Shown piece after piece: positions 7,919 to 16,448 of a DNA stretch of 64,000 nt (positions are counted from its first letter, which is position 1; the number at the start of each line of letters is the position of its first letter). Both the position numbers and the translations under genes were made by a program. Below the pieces are notes generated by a model. The model worked only from the letters and a program-made list of their open reading frames with translations, was not told the DNA's origin and did not search any database. Source of the DNA: JBAZPT01 sp041645535 (GTDB lineage: Bacteria > Patescibacteriota > Minisyncoccia > Moranbacterales > UBA2206); assembly GCA_041645535.1 (NCBI GenBank), contig JBAZPT010000002.1:62001-126000 (forward strand), written 5' to 3'.

Positions 7919-8572
7919 ATGATTATCCAATATTACGGCCATTCTTGCTTTAAAATAACCACCAAACCGGCCGGCAGAGGCCGGGAAGATGTGGCGATTT
8001 TTTTGGATCCTTTTGATAAAACCGTGGGCTTGCGGCCACCGCAGGGACAAGCTGATTTAGTGGTGGTCAGTCACGAACACGCTGACCATAATAATGTTTC
8101 GGCACTGAAAGGCGAGCCAGCCGTCATCAATATTCCCGGCGAATATTCAGTGAAGGGCATTAATATAGTCGGACTGGCCTCTAAACACGGACCAACTAAG
8201 GATCCGGTCGCGAATACTATTTTTATTCTGGAATCGGAAGATTTGCGCGTTTGCCATCTCGGAGATTTGGGAACCGATCTTGAAAGCAAACAACTGGAAG
8301 AAATTGACGGCGTGGATATTCTGATGATTCCGATCGGCGGAAAATATACGCTGGACGGCAAAGAAGCGGTAGACTTGATCAGAAAAATTGAACCGGCCAT
8401 TGTCATTCCGATGCATTACAAAATTAACGGCTCAACTATCGATATCGCGGATGAAAAGAAATTCTGCGCTGAAATCGGCAGCTGCCCGAAAGAAAGAGTT
8501 TCTAAATTAAATATCAAGAAAAAAGATTTGGAAGGAAAAAGCATGGATGTCGTGGTTATGGGAGTAGAGTAA
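7919..8572 (+). CDS. MBL-fold metal-dependent hydrolase
   Basis: 217 aa. The N-terminal YYGHSCFKI and the metal-binding motif SHEHADHNN (HxHxDH) mark the UPF0173/UlaG-like branch of the metallo-beta-lactamase fold. Later metal ligands are seen in HLGDLG and MHYKI. The substrate is not predictable. It has no SD; the ATG follows closely spaced ATTCGTA words. It is followed after 4 nt by a small membrane protein gene. Confidence 0.9.
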   Translation: MIIQYYGHSCFKITTKPAGRGREDVAIFLDPFDKTVGLRPPQGQADLVVVSHEHADHNNVSALKGEPAVINIPGEYSVKGINIVGLASKHGPTKDPVANTIFILESEDLRVCHLGDLGTDLESKQLEEIDGVDILMIPIGGKYTLDGKEAVDLIRKIEPAIVIPMHYKINGSTIDIADEKKFCAEIGSCPKERVSKLNIKKKDLEGKSMDVVVMGVE

Positions 8573-8576
8573 AAAT

Positions 8577-8864
8577 ATGTCTTTGCAAAATAAAATTGAA
8601 GAAATTAGAAGAAAGCCGGAGCATATCCGCTTGCGCTATGTTTGGGCAATGGTGGCGATTTCCATGTTTTTTATAATCATCATCTGGTTTTTTTCGCTGA
8701 AAAACAGCCAAACCCAAACCGCTTCGCCGCTGAATAGCGTTGACACTTCCGCGATTACTGAGCAGTTTAATACCGGCAAGCAATCGCTGGAAAACGCCAG
8801 CGAGGGATTTAAAAACACGCTTAACCAGCCAGCGCCAGATAATTCCGCAAATAATACGCAATAA
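8577..8864 (+). CDS. Single-TM protein, unknown
   Basis: 95 aa. A basic N-terminus precedes one membrane segment (about 21-42, RYVWAMVAISMFFIIIIWFF); the rest is a low-complexity Ser/Thr/Asn-rich tail that is probably outside. It lies between the MBL gene and gyrA on the same strand with short gaps. No SD. Confidence 0.7.
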   Translation: MSLQNKIEEIRRKPEHIRLRYVWAMVAISMFFIIIIWFFSLKNSQTQTASPLNSVDTSAITEQFNTGKQSLENASEGFKNTLNQPAPDNSANNTQ

Positions 8865-8888
8865 TTTTAAAATTAGAAATTTTATTTT

Positions 8889-11321
8889 ATGGATATCGGA
8901 AATATTAATAAAAGAGAGGTCGTCGAAGAAGTCCAGCAATCATATCTGGATTACGCGATGAGCGTGATCGTAGCTAGAGCCCTCCCTGATGTGCGCGACG
9001 GCTTGAAACCGGTCCACCGCCGGATTTTGTATTCTATGTGGAGCTCGGGCTTGCGCGCCAGTTCTAAATTCAGAAAATCAGCCACTGTTGTGGGAGAGGT
9101 GCTGGGCAAATATCATCCGCATGGCGACGCGGCCGTGTATGAATCAATGGTGCGCATGGCGCAGGATTTTTCATTGCGCTATCCGCTGGTGCGCGGACAA
9201 GGAAACTTCGGCTCGATGGATGGCGACAGTGCCGCGGCTTATCGTTATACTGAAGCCAAGCTTTCCGCTATTGCCGAAGAAATGCTCATTGACATCGAAA
9301 AAGATACGGTGGATTTTGTGCCTAATTTCGACGGGCAGCATCAAGAACCAACCGTTTTGCCGGCTAATCTCCCGCAATTGCTTTTGAACGGCAGTATGGG
9401 CATCGCGGTCGGCATGGCGACGAATATTCCGCCGCATAATTTGAGCGAACTGATCGACGGCGTAGCTCTGCTGATTGATAATCCCGAAGCGACCATTGAA
9501 GAACTGGTGGAATTTATTCAGGGACCAGACTTTCCAACGGGCGGAATTATTTATAATAAAAAAGATATTTTGGAAGCTTACCGCACCGGGCGCGGAAAGA
9601 TTTTGACGCGCGCCAAAGCGGACATCGTGGAACCGAAAACCGGCGCTTTCCAAATCGTAATTACGGAAATGACTTATGCCACTAATAAAGCGGCTATGAT
9701 TGAAAAAATGGCGGATTTAGTGCATGAAGGAAAACTGCTGGGCATCCGCGACATTCGCGATGAATCAGACAAAGATGGCGTGCGATTAGTAATTGAACTC
9801 AAAAAGGACGCCTATCCGCAAAAAGTTCTCAACAAGCTTTATGCCATGACGGATCTCCAGAAAAATTTTAATGTCAATATGCTGGCGCTGGTGGACGGCA
9901 TTGAACCAACTGTTTTGAATTTGAAAGATATTTTGGAATATTACATCGCGCACCGCAAAATCGTGGTGACGCGAAGAACGCAATTCGATTTGGACAAAGC
10001 CCGCGACCGCGCGCATATTTTGGAAGGCTTGAAAAAGGCGCTCGACCACATTGACGCGATTATTTCGACCATCAAAAAATCCGAGACTAAGGAAATCGCG
10101 CACAAGAACTTGATGAAAAATTTCAAGCTGTCGGAAAAACAAGCAACCGCGATTTTGGAAATGAAACTGCAGACGCTAGCCGGCTTGGAAAGAAAGAAAA
10201 TTGAAGACGAGCTGCTGGAAAAACTGGCGCTCATCAAAGAATTGGAAATGATTTTAAAAAGCGAAAAGAAAATTTTAGGAATCGTAAAAGACGAACTGTT
10301 GCGCGTGAAAGAAAAATTCGGCGATGAGAGAAAGACCAAGATTGTGAAATCAGGAGTGGGTGAATTCAAGCAGGAAGATTTAATTCCCAATGAAGAAGCG
10401 ATCATTACTATCACCAAACAAGGATATATTAAAAGAATGGATCCATCGGTGTATAAAGTCCAGCACCGCGGAGGCAAAGGCGTCATCGGCGCGGTTACTA
10501 AGGAGGAAGATTCTATCAAGAAAGTTTTAGGCGTCATGGCGCATGACAATCTTTTGTTTTTCACCAACTCGGGAAAAGTTTTCCAAACTAAAGCTTATGA
10601 AATTCCCGCCTCATCGCGCGTCGCCAAGGGACAGTCAATTGTGAACTTTTTGGAACTCAAACAGGAAGAATCGGTAACCGCAATCGTAGCCTTTGGCAAG
10701 GACGACGCTTACAAATATATGCTGATGACCACGGAAATGGGCACCATTAAAAAAACCGCCATGGATGAATTTGAAAATGTCAGGCGCTCGGGGCTTCTCG
10801 CTATCAAATTACAGCCGGGCGATGCTCTGCGCTGGGTAGAAGCCACCAGTGGCGAAGATGAAGCTGTGATCACAACTTCCAAAGGCCAAGCCATTCATTT
10901 CAAAGAAAAGGATGTGCGCGCGATGGGACGGACCGCCGGCGGCGTGCGCGGGATCAAACTCAAAAAAGAAGACAAGGTTGTCGGGATGGATGTCGTCCTC
11001 AAAAACCAGAAAGGCAACCAGCTTTTGGTTATCGCGGAAAACGGCTATGGGAAAAGGACCGACCTCAAGCAATATAAAATTCAAAATCGCGGCGGCTCCG
11101 GCATCAAAACCGCCAGCGTTACCGCCAAAACCGGCAAACTGATCGGCGCCAGCATCATTAATGTCGATGATATTGAAACCGATGTGATTATAACTTCGGA
11201 AAAGGGCCAGATCATCCGCATCCCACTCAAAGACATCTCCGTCCTCGGCAGAGCCACCCAAGGCGTGCGGGTAATGCGCCCGCAGACTGGCGATAAGGTT
11301 TCAGCGATTACGGTTTTATAA
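8889..11321 (+). CDS. gyrA: DNA gyrase subunit A
   Basis: 810 aa. The breakage-rejoining domain has the catalytic tyrosine at about residue 120 (AAYRYTEAK). A C-terminal beta-pinwheel begins around residue 500 with a GyrA-box variant (QHRGGKG), so this is GyrA rather than ParC. The quinolone-determining loop reads HPHGDAAVYE: the positions equivalent to E. coli Ser83 and Asp87 are Ala and Glu. No SD; the ATG follows an AT-rich stretch. gyrB is not in the window. Confidence 0.96.
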   Translation: MDIGNINKREVVEEVQQSYLDYAMSVIVARALPDVRDGLKPVHRRILYSMWSSGLRASSKFRKSATVVGEVLGKYHPHGDAAVYESMVRMAQDFSLRYPLVRGQGNFGSMDGDSAAAYRYTEAKLSAIAEEMLIDIEKDTVDFVPNFDGQHQEPTVLPANLPQLLLNGSMGIAVGMATNIPPHNLSELIDGVALLIDNPEATIEELVEFIQGPDFPTGGIIYNKKDILEAYRTGRGKILTRAKADIVEPKTGAFQIVITEMTYATNKAAMIEKMADLVHEGKLLGIRDIRDESDKDGVRLVIELKKDAYPQKVLNKLYAMTDLQKNFNVNMLALVDGIEPTVLNLKDILEYYIAHRKIVVTRRTQFDLDKARDRAHILEGLKKALDHIDAIISTIKKSETKEIAHKNLMKNFKLSEKQATAILEMKLQTLAGLERKKIEDELLEKLALIKELEMILKSEKKILGIVKDELLRVKEKFGDERKTKIVKSGVGEFKQEDLIPNEEAIITITKQGYIKRMDPSVYKVQHRGGKGVIGAVTKEEDSIKKVLGVMAHDNLLFFTNSGKVFQTKAYEIPASSRVAKGQSIVNFLELKQEESVTAIVAFGKDDAYKYMLMTTEMGTIKKTAMDEFENVRRSGLLAIKLQPGDALRWVEATSGEDEAVITTSKGQAIHFKEKDVRAMGRTAGGVRGIKLKKEDKVVGMDVVLKNQKGNQLLVIAENGYGKRTDLKQYKIQNRGGSGIKTASVTAKTGKLIGASIINVDDIETDVIITSEKGQIIRIPLKDISVLGRATQGVRVMRPQTGDKVSAITVL

Positions 11322-11411
11322 ATTTCTTCACATATAAAAAAGGCAGGGCGTTGTTCCGTTCTGTTTTTTACTTTACTATCTTGTTAGCTGACCTTTATAT
11401 GATACAATTAT

Positions 11412-11429
11412 ATTAACAAGAGTGTTAAT
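11412..11429. promoter_or_regulatory. Perfect palindromic operator before the AbiEi-like gene
   Basis: ATTAACA-AGAG-TGTTAAT, 7-bp arms, 20 bp before the ATG of the regulator at 11449. Probably its own binding site. Confidence 0.65.
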
Positions 11430-11448
11430 AATTATGTAACATAATATT

Positions 11449-12024
11449 ATGAGCAAATTGCTGCAAAAAATAAATAAAATTCCCAAGAGCTGGTTCACTT
11501 TTGCTGACATCAGAAAAATAACCGGGCTTGATGACGGAAGTCTTGCCGTAACCTTAAGCCGCATGGTTAAGAGAGGCGAACTGGTAAAGGTGGCCAAAGG
11601 GATTTATGCGACAGACATTTCCAAAATTGATTGGGAGCAATTTGCGGTGGAAAAATATCCACCGAACTATACTTCCTTTGAATCGGCTTTGGCCAGGCAC
11701 AATATCTTGAGCCAACAGCCGGCCAGTTTGACCATGGCCACCACTAATCGTAGCAAAAAAACAAAAATGCTGGAAAATATGATAATCTATCGCCACATCC
11801 AGCCAAAACTTTTTTGGGGATATTCAAAAGAGGGCAACATTCTAATTGCCGACCCAGAAAAAGCCTTCCTGGATCTGGCGTATTTGTCACTCAATGGTTA
11901 TGCTAAATTCGATCCGGAGGAAATAAATCTCGACTTACTAAACAAACAGAAAATAAAAACTTATCTCAAAAAATTCAATTCGCCGCGCCTAAATAAATTG
12001 ATTAAAAATATTTTAGTTGAATAA
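11449..12024 (+). CDS. Orphan AbiEi-like regulator
   Basis: 191 aa. The N-terminal winged helix (WFTFADIRKITGLDDGSLAVTLSRMVKRGEL) is followed by the AbiEi wing VKVAKGIYAT; the C-terminal block (ILIADPEKAFLDLAYLSLNG) matches AbiEi-type antitoxins. No AbiEii gene follows; a terminator comes directly after. It may be a stand-alone regulator or the relic of a pair. The palindrome at 11412-11429 suggests autoregulation. It differs clearly from the AbiEi at 3391-3987. Confidence 0.85.
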   Translation: MSKLLQKINKIPKSWFTFADIRKITGLDDGSLAVTLSRMVKRGELVKVAKGIYATDISKIDWEQFAVEKYPPNYTSFESALARHNILSQQPASLTMATTNRSKKTKMLENMIIYRHIQPKLFWGYSKEGNILIADPEKAFLDLAYLSLNGYAKFDPEEINLDLLNKQKIKTYLKKFNSPRLNKLIKNILVE

Positions 12025-12070
12025 TCTAGCGATAGCTAAGATATTAAACTAAATAAAATAAATAAAAAAT

Positions 12071-12099
12071 CCTGCGTGAATATCCGACGCAGGTTTTTT
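12071..12099. terminator. Terminator between convergent genes
   Basis: CCTGCGT/ACGCAGG stem with a 9-nt loop, T-run on the plus strand and an A-run on the other side, so it can serve both 11449-12024 and the minus-strand gene at 12098. Confidence 0.8.
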
Positions 12100-12655
12100 A
12101 TTTTTCTCCTTCCTTTTTTTCTGTGACTTTTTTCAAAAGCGTGACAGTTCCAACTCCAATTCCAACTCCGACAGAAACCACTACCACCGCTTCAACCAGC
12201 ATTCTCTTCCAGCTTTTGCCGTTTGCCTTTTTTTCTTTCTCTTTCTCTTCGGCATGCTTTAATTTCCATTCATACCGTTTAGCAGCTTTTTGAAAATGTT
12301 TTTTGTTCTGCCAGCCGATTCTTAAAAACTTTTCAAAACGATCGACTTTTTTCTCAAGAATGAATCGCGCCAGAATATGCGCCGGCGATTTCTTTTTAGT
12401 CGCGTCCAGCTTGAGATTGATCTCATCCAGCTTGAGAATGTAAATTAACTTCTTAAATTCTCTTGCATCGCTCTTAAGAATCTTTTCAAAAAGCTTATTT
12501 TGAAAATCATCTTCCTGAAACCTGTCCCGCTCATACTTTCTTCGCCCCAAGTAAAACAGCACTATCGATTTTCGCATTGAACGAAAAAGCCGCTTTTGCT
12601 CAACTCGGGAAAGATTGCTTTTTTTCAATAATTCAAAGAACTCTGTCCTTGTCAC
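12098..12655 (-). CDS. Tail-anchored basic protein, unknown
   Basis: 185 aa, starting at GTG 12655 behind a perfect AAAGGAGG SD. It is highly basic and helical (many Lys/Arg/Phe), with one C-terminal membrane segment (about 154-176, AVVVVSVGVGIGVGTVTLL) and a short charged end. It belongs to the group of unknown genes with strong SDs in this window. No family recognised. Confidence 0.7.
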   Translation of the reverse strand: MTRTEFFELLKKSNLSRVEQKRLFRSMRKSIVLFYLGRRKYERDRFQEDDFQNKLFEKILKSDAREFKKLIYILKLDEINLKLDATKKKSPAHILARFILEKKVDRFEKFLRIGWQNKKHFQKAAKRYEWKLKHAEEKEKEKKANGKSWKRMLVEAVVVVSVGVGIGVGTVTLLKKVTEKKEGEK

Positions 12656-12726
12656 ATCTACCTCCTTTCCAATTTAGTTAGCTCATTATATTACGCCCAA
12701 AAATAAAAGCAACTGCAATAAAAAAA

Positions 12727-12760
12727 GGCGGATCCAGTGTTTTCTGGTCCCGCCTCGGAT
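12727..12760 (-). terminator. Terminator of the 12765 gene
   Basis: GGCGGGACCAG / CTGGATCCGCC-type stem on the minus strand followed by TTTTTTTA. Confidence 0.75.
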
Positions 12761-12764
12761 TTGT

Positions 12765-13667
12765 TTATTGTATTTCTCCTGAAAACCATTTTTCAATTAT
12801 CTCTGGTTGTTCAGGCAGTCTTGCGCCAGGAAGAATCTGTAAGAAGTTAATATTTGCTTTTAATTGTTCTTCAAGCTTTGAGATATTATCTTCCCTTAAA
12901 AACTTGGCTTCAAGGGGATAATCTGGTTTTTTTCTGAGAATTTTTTGCACCAATGGAAGATCGACTAAGTCAATTGCTTCACCGTTTACATAAAAAATTG
13001 GTTCGCGTGTTTCCTCATAGCGCTCGTAGGCACGACCGAGCTCGTTTTCATATAGAGTAATTTCAGCTCTGATTTTATCGGAGTAGGCATCGATAGTATG
13101 CACATTGGCAAGTTTGGAAAACCAAGGAGTTTCCGGCTCTTTTCTTATATGCACAAGCCCATGTTCCACCAATACATCAAAAGCAGATTGGTTATATTCT
13201 CGAATACGCTTTCCCAAGTGTTGTATCGGTTTCGTGCCAACAAGATCATTCATGACATTCAAAAGAGAAAGCGCACGATTCTTCTTTTCCTCATCTTTAT
13301 TACCTAAGCATTTTGCCATGTCAATAATGAAGTCCTCATGTGATCTGCTTCCTACTGCACTATAAAAGTCATTCATCAGCCATTGTGCTCTTCTTTTCAG
13401 ACTTGCTTGAGTTATTTTTCTCATTTTAATCCTCCTTGTCGGTATAATCGGAATGCTTTTTTGTATAAAAGGCGGTATTACCCTATTTAATGCCTTTTCA
13501 TAAGCTTCGCAGCTGCCATGTCCACGGATCCGCATCCAGTAGTAGGGTGCATTTTTGAAATATCCAAGATTATGCACCTTCAAACTGCGTTGTTTGATTT
13601 CGAATTCATGCGAACTTCCAGAAAGAACTTCCAGCATGTACTTAATATCAAAACGGTCGCCCCGCAT
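12765..13667 (-). CDS. Unknown protein, possibly part of a split gene
   Basis: 300 codons from ATG 13667 with no SD at that start. An internal ATG at 13424 has a perfect AAGGAGG 6 nt upstream and would give a 219-aa protein (MRKITQASLKR...); this may be the real start of a separate gene. The reading frame also continues upstream: a single TAA (13683-13685) and five sense codons separate it in frame from the 61-codon gene at 13683-13868. The protein is hydrophilic with mixed alpha/beta character; no domain recognised. Either a 367-codon gene is interrupted by a nonsense change, or three coupled genes share one frame. Confidence 0.6.
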   Translation of the reverse strand: MRGDRFDIKYMLEVLSGSSHEFEIKQRSLKVHNLGYFKNAPYYWMRIRGHGSCEAYEKALNRVIPPFIQKSIPIIPTRRIKMRKITQASLKRRAQWLMNDFYSAVGSRSHEDFIIDMAKCLGNKDEEKKNRALSLLNVMNDLVGTKPIQHLGKRIREYNQSAFDVLVEHGLVHIRKEPETPWFSKLANVHTIDAYSDKIRAEITLYENELGRAYERYEETREPIFYVNGEAIDLVDLPLVQKILRKKPDYPLEAKFLREDNISKLEEQLKANINFLQILPGARLPEQPEIIEKWFSGEIQ

Positions 13668-13682
13668 GTGAAGAATGATACG

Positions 13683-13868
13683 TTACGCCTCTTTCTTGAA
13701 GCCGACAAAATTTTCGCGAATCCCGCCAGCCTTGAAAAGCCACTTTATATACGGCTGTATTGATCCCTTGCCCCTTTCATCAATGCCGGAAAGCTTCCTG
13801 TCCTCAATAATAAGTATATTAATTTTATTCCTGCGATTGTCGGGATAATTCACGTAAAATATCCACAT
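13683..13868 (-). CDS. Short frame ending in an in-frame TAA
   Basis: 61 aa with a strong SD (AAAGGAGG) 7 nt before ATG 13868. It ends GFKKEA-stop; the next codons read RIILHMRGDRFDIKY in the same frame and flow into the 12765-13667 frame without a shift. It may be the N-terminal part of one longer protein. No family recognised. Confidence 0.5.
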   Translation of the reverse strand: MWIFYVNYPDNRRNKINILIIEDRKLSGIDERGKGSIQPYIKWLFKAGGIRENFVGFKKEA

Positions 13869-13958
13869 TATTTCTTCCTCCTTTTTTTATTTTTAACTCC
13901 TGACGAAACACAAGAATTTAAAAATTAAATTCTCATGCTTCGCCAAGAGCATCAAGTT

Positions 13959-14726
13959 TTATCGCAACTGTTCCCACATAAAATCCAAATACATTTTGAT
14001 CGCTTGCGCGATGGATTCATCCTCGATTAGAGTAGCGGATTTTTTGTCGTAAGATATCAGTGCTACCAGTGGTCCAGCTACAACAATGTCAGCGGAAATT
14101 TTAGTTTCCGGCGCGAGATATTTTGTATGTGCGATGCCTTTTGCCATTTCACCAAACTTACGATTGAGCGGCGTGTCTTCCAGGATCATGCGATAAAATA
14201 TTTTTCGCTCTTTCACTTCGTGGATATATTTTTCTTCATCTTTAAATGTAATGACTTTTGTCGCAGTTTCGTATGATCCACAGTTGATGCAATCCTTTTC
14301 TTTAAGAATATATTCGTCATAGACTCGATTGATTCCATCCGCGCCTTCAAAAAATTTAATCTGCGGTTTATTTTCCTGATTGACATTAATAGCTTTCAGC
14401 GCCGGCAGAATTATATTTTCCAGTGATGCTTTTTCTTTTTTCAGCTGTTCAGTTTTCTCATTGAGTAAATTTTCAAGAGTTTCCGGATTTTCGGCGACAA
14501 AAAGTTTTCGTTTGCCTTTGCGGCTTTCAGCTACGAGTCCCTTCAATTTCAATTCATCGATGGCCGAATAAATTGTAACTCGGTTTATACCGGTTTTTCG
14601 CGCGATATCTTGGATAGTTAATGTGCCATTTTCTAGCAAAACTAGATAGGTCGCGATTTCCTTTTCGCTTATATTCAATTTTAAAAGGGCTTTGGCTAGA
14701 TTTTCGGGTATTGATTTCTTTTTCAT
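13959..14726 (-). CDS. TrmB-family HTH regulator (copy 2)
   Basis: 255 aa. Winged helix at about 15-80 (IQDIARKTGINRVTIYSAIDEL), coiled linker, and an effector-type domain with IKFFEGADGINRVYDE. It shares the family layout of the copies at 742, 23694 and 35947. Its promoter lies inside an inverted repeat TTGTATAC...GTATACAA (14741-14782), so it probably regulates itself. Predicted leader about 6 nt, nearly leaderless. Confidence 0.9.
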   Translation of the reverse strand: MKKKSIPENLAKALLKLNISEKEIATYLVLLENGTLTIQDIARKTGINRVTIYSAIDELKLKGLVAESRKGKRKLFVAENPETLENLLNEKTEQLKKEKASLENIILPALKAINVNQENKPQIKFFEGADGINRVYDEYILKEKDCINCGSYETATKVITFKDEEKYIHEVKERKIFYRMILEDTPLNRKFGEMAKGIAHTKYLAPETKISADIVVAGPLVALISYDKKSATLIEDESIAQAIKMYLDFMWEQLR

Positions 14727-14739
14727 AATCTAACGAGTC

Positions 14740-14782
14740 ATTGTATACCAGTTTTCGAAAAGTGTCAAAGCCGAGTATACAA
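14740..14782 (-). promoter_or_regulatory. Promoter and operator of trmB copy 2
   Basis: TTGACA (14768-14763), 17 nt, TACAAT (14745-14740). The inverted repeat TTGTATAC (14741-14748)/GTATACAA (14775-14782) brackets the promoter. Confidence 0.75.
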
Positions 14783-14842
14783 ATTAAATAATTATTAAAA
14801 TTATATTGCCGTATTATAGCTTTTTTAAAGCAATTTTAGACA

Positions 14843-14873
14843 AATAAAAAATTGTAAACCTGTTGTTTACAAT
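14843..14873 (-). terminator. Terminator of the ligase gene 14900-16321
   Basis: ATTGTAAAC-aacag-GTTTACAAT stem followed by TTTTTTATTT on the minus strand. Confidence 0.75.
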
Positions 14874-14899
14874 TGTAGCAAATGTCTGTTTTTTGTCAA

Positions 14900-16321
14900 T
14901 TATTTCTCACCATTTTTCATGCCGACAACCAAGCCTAGCATCATCCAGAATATAATTTGCCCTTGCTGGATATCCCAGAAATAGTGATCAAAAAGCATGA
15001 TGATTATAAAGCCAAGGAGAATACCTTTAAAGACATATATTCCACCTGCCTCATCGGCAGGCAGGCGTGGAATAATGATACTAGAACGGAACACTTTCCA
15101 CAGGAATAATATAAACAATACCAATCCGATTATGCCTAATTCGCTCCAGATCAGCAGAAAAACATTGTGAACCGGCTGATATTGCCAATCAGCCAGGAAC
15201 ACTGAACTATATTTCTGCATTTCGGACACGAATTGGCCCATGCCCAGCCCAACTATTGGATTGGACACAATTGTTTCACGTGAAACATTTAGGAATAAAA
15301 GCCTTTCGTTGAAGGATTTCAATAATGAAGAATCGATATTAAAACCCAGTATTGTAATAAGCAATCCAAATACTATTATAAAAGTGCCTATATATTTATA
15401 AAAGCTTTTCACTCGCATCAAATCATGGATAATCGTTGGGATTGGTGAGATGCGGGCACGGAACAATTCAGTAAAACTGGAAAATGTTCCACGTGAAACA
15501 ACTCTGTATCCCCCATAACAAATAATGAAAAATAGCCCCAAAATAGCTGATTTTGAAAAAGTACAAAGAAGTGCGACAACCTGGACAGCCAAAATAATAT
15601 ACATTATTGTTCCACCCCATGAAACGTTCTTACTGGCGCGAAACATCATTCTATAAGCAAACGTGAAAACTATAGACACCAGCAAAAATCCGCCCAAGAT
15701 GTTAGGGTGTGGAAATAAGCCATAAGCGCGGATAAATTTGTGCCCGAAGAGCACAATCTTGGCTACGCCGTCAACATTCACCGAGATTAAGCTTTCTTTA
15801 AGCCAAAATAGGCCAACAGAGTGCTGTAAAACAGCCTGCGCTATGCCAATTGTGGCTTGTATAAAGCCTAAAGCGACAATAAAGCCTACTGTATTGCGTA
15901 ATAATGGCTTATTTAAAGCATTATGTGCAACATAGAAAAAAAGCAGGCTAAATTCGGCTAATTTAAGCGCTTTAAAAAGCGCCAGGTTTGTATTGCCAGG
16001 CCACGAGATGCTCATAAACGCCCAAGCTACTAATACCAGCACTAAGATATAGGCCTCTTGTCGATTGAAAAACTTGATACAACTTGACAATTTAAGCTTT
16101 TTGTTTCGTAATATAGAAATTATCCAGGCTATAATAGTCAGAATCAATAAAATATCGCTTAAATAAAGGTAGATTCCGGTATATTCGTTAAAGCCACCCG
16201 CAATAGGATAGAAAAAAAAGACTTTCCGGATTGAAAGCGTGAAGGTCAAAAGGAAGCCGTAGAAAAACCAGCCGTCCGGCCGAGCTTTGAAATTGTTCCA
16301 CGCTTTGGTGAAGATTGCCAT
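14900..16321 (-). CDS. O-antigen ligase/polymerase-like membrane protein
   Basis: 473 aa with about 10-12 membrane segments and a large external loop near residues 300-375 containing NERLLFLNVSRETIVSNPIVGLGMGQF and QPVHNVFLLIWSELGIIG, the Wzy_C/WaaL-type block. It probably joins or polymerises surface glycans. It stands alone, away from the glycan cluster at 57-63 kb. The coding sequence contains two perfect parS sites, each read as V-S-R-(E/G)-T, and a palindromic repeat near 15.05 kb. Confidence 0.85.
   Translation of the reverse strand: MAIFTKAWNNFKARPDGWFFYGFLLTFTLSIRKVFFFYPIAGGFNEYTGIYLYLSDILLILTIIAWIISILRNKKLKLSSCIKFFNRQEAYILVLVLVAWAFMSISWPGNTNLALFKALKLAEFSLLFFYVAHNALNKPLLRNTVGFIVALGFIQATIGIAQAVLQHSVGLFWLKESLISVNVDGVAKIVLFGHKFIRAYGLFPHPNILGGFLLVSIVFTFAYRMMFRASKNVSWGGTIMYIILAVQVVALLCTFSKSAILGLFFIICYGGYRVVSRGTFSSFTELFRARISPIPTIIHDLMRVKSFYKYIGTFIIVFGLLITILGFNIDSSLLKSFNERLLFLNVSRETIVSNPIVGLGMGQFVSEMQKYSSVFLADWQYQPVHNVFLLIWSELGIIGLVLFILFLWKVFRSSIIIPRLPADEAGGIYVFKGILLGFIIIMLFDHYFWDIQQGQIIFWMMLGLVVGMKNGEK
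15040..15072. repeat. Palindromic repeat within the ligase gene
   Basis: TTCCAC...GTGGAA arms enclose CCTGCC/GGCAGG. It encodes RLPADEAGG in a loop between membrane segments. Confidence 0.6.
15272..15287. promoter_or_regulatory. parS-like centromere site 1
   Basis: TGTTTCACGTGAAACA, a perfect 16-bp palindrome equal to the classical bacterial parS consensus bound by ParB. It lies inside a coding region. Confidence 0.88.
15485..15500. promoter_or_regulatory. parS-like centromere site 2
   Basis: TGTTCCACGTGAAACA, also a match to the parS consensus TGTTNCACGTGAAACA, 213 bp from site 1 in the same gene. Confidence 0.88.
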
Positions 16322-16448
16322 AACACTTTAATTATACTACAGATTAGACTTTTTGACGCAAAAACGATATGATAAAAATATTGCTATAAAATAGTAACAC
16401 AGAGGGGAAGTTTTTTAAAAATCAAATTAACTTAAGAGGAGGTGAATT

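Noticed and set aside
15600..15630. A third parS site (TGTTCCACCCCATGAAACG)
   Set aside because: It has an extra spacing and mismatches in the central CACGTG, so it does not meet the consensus.
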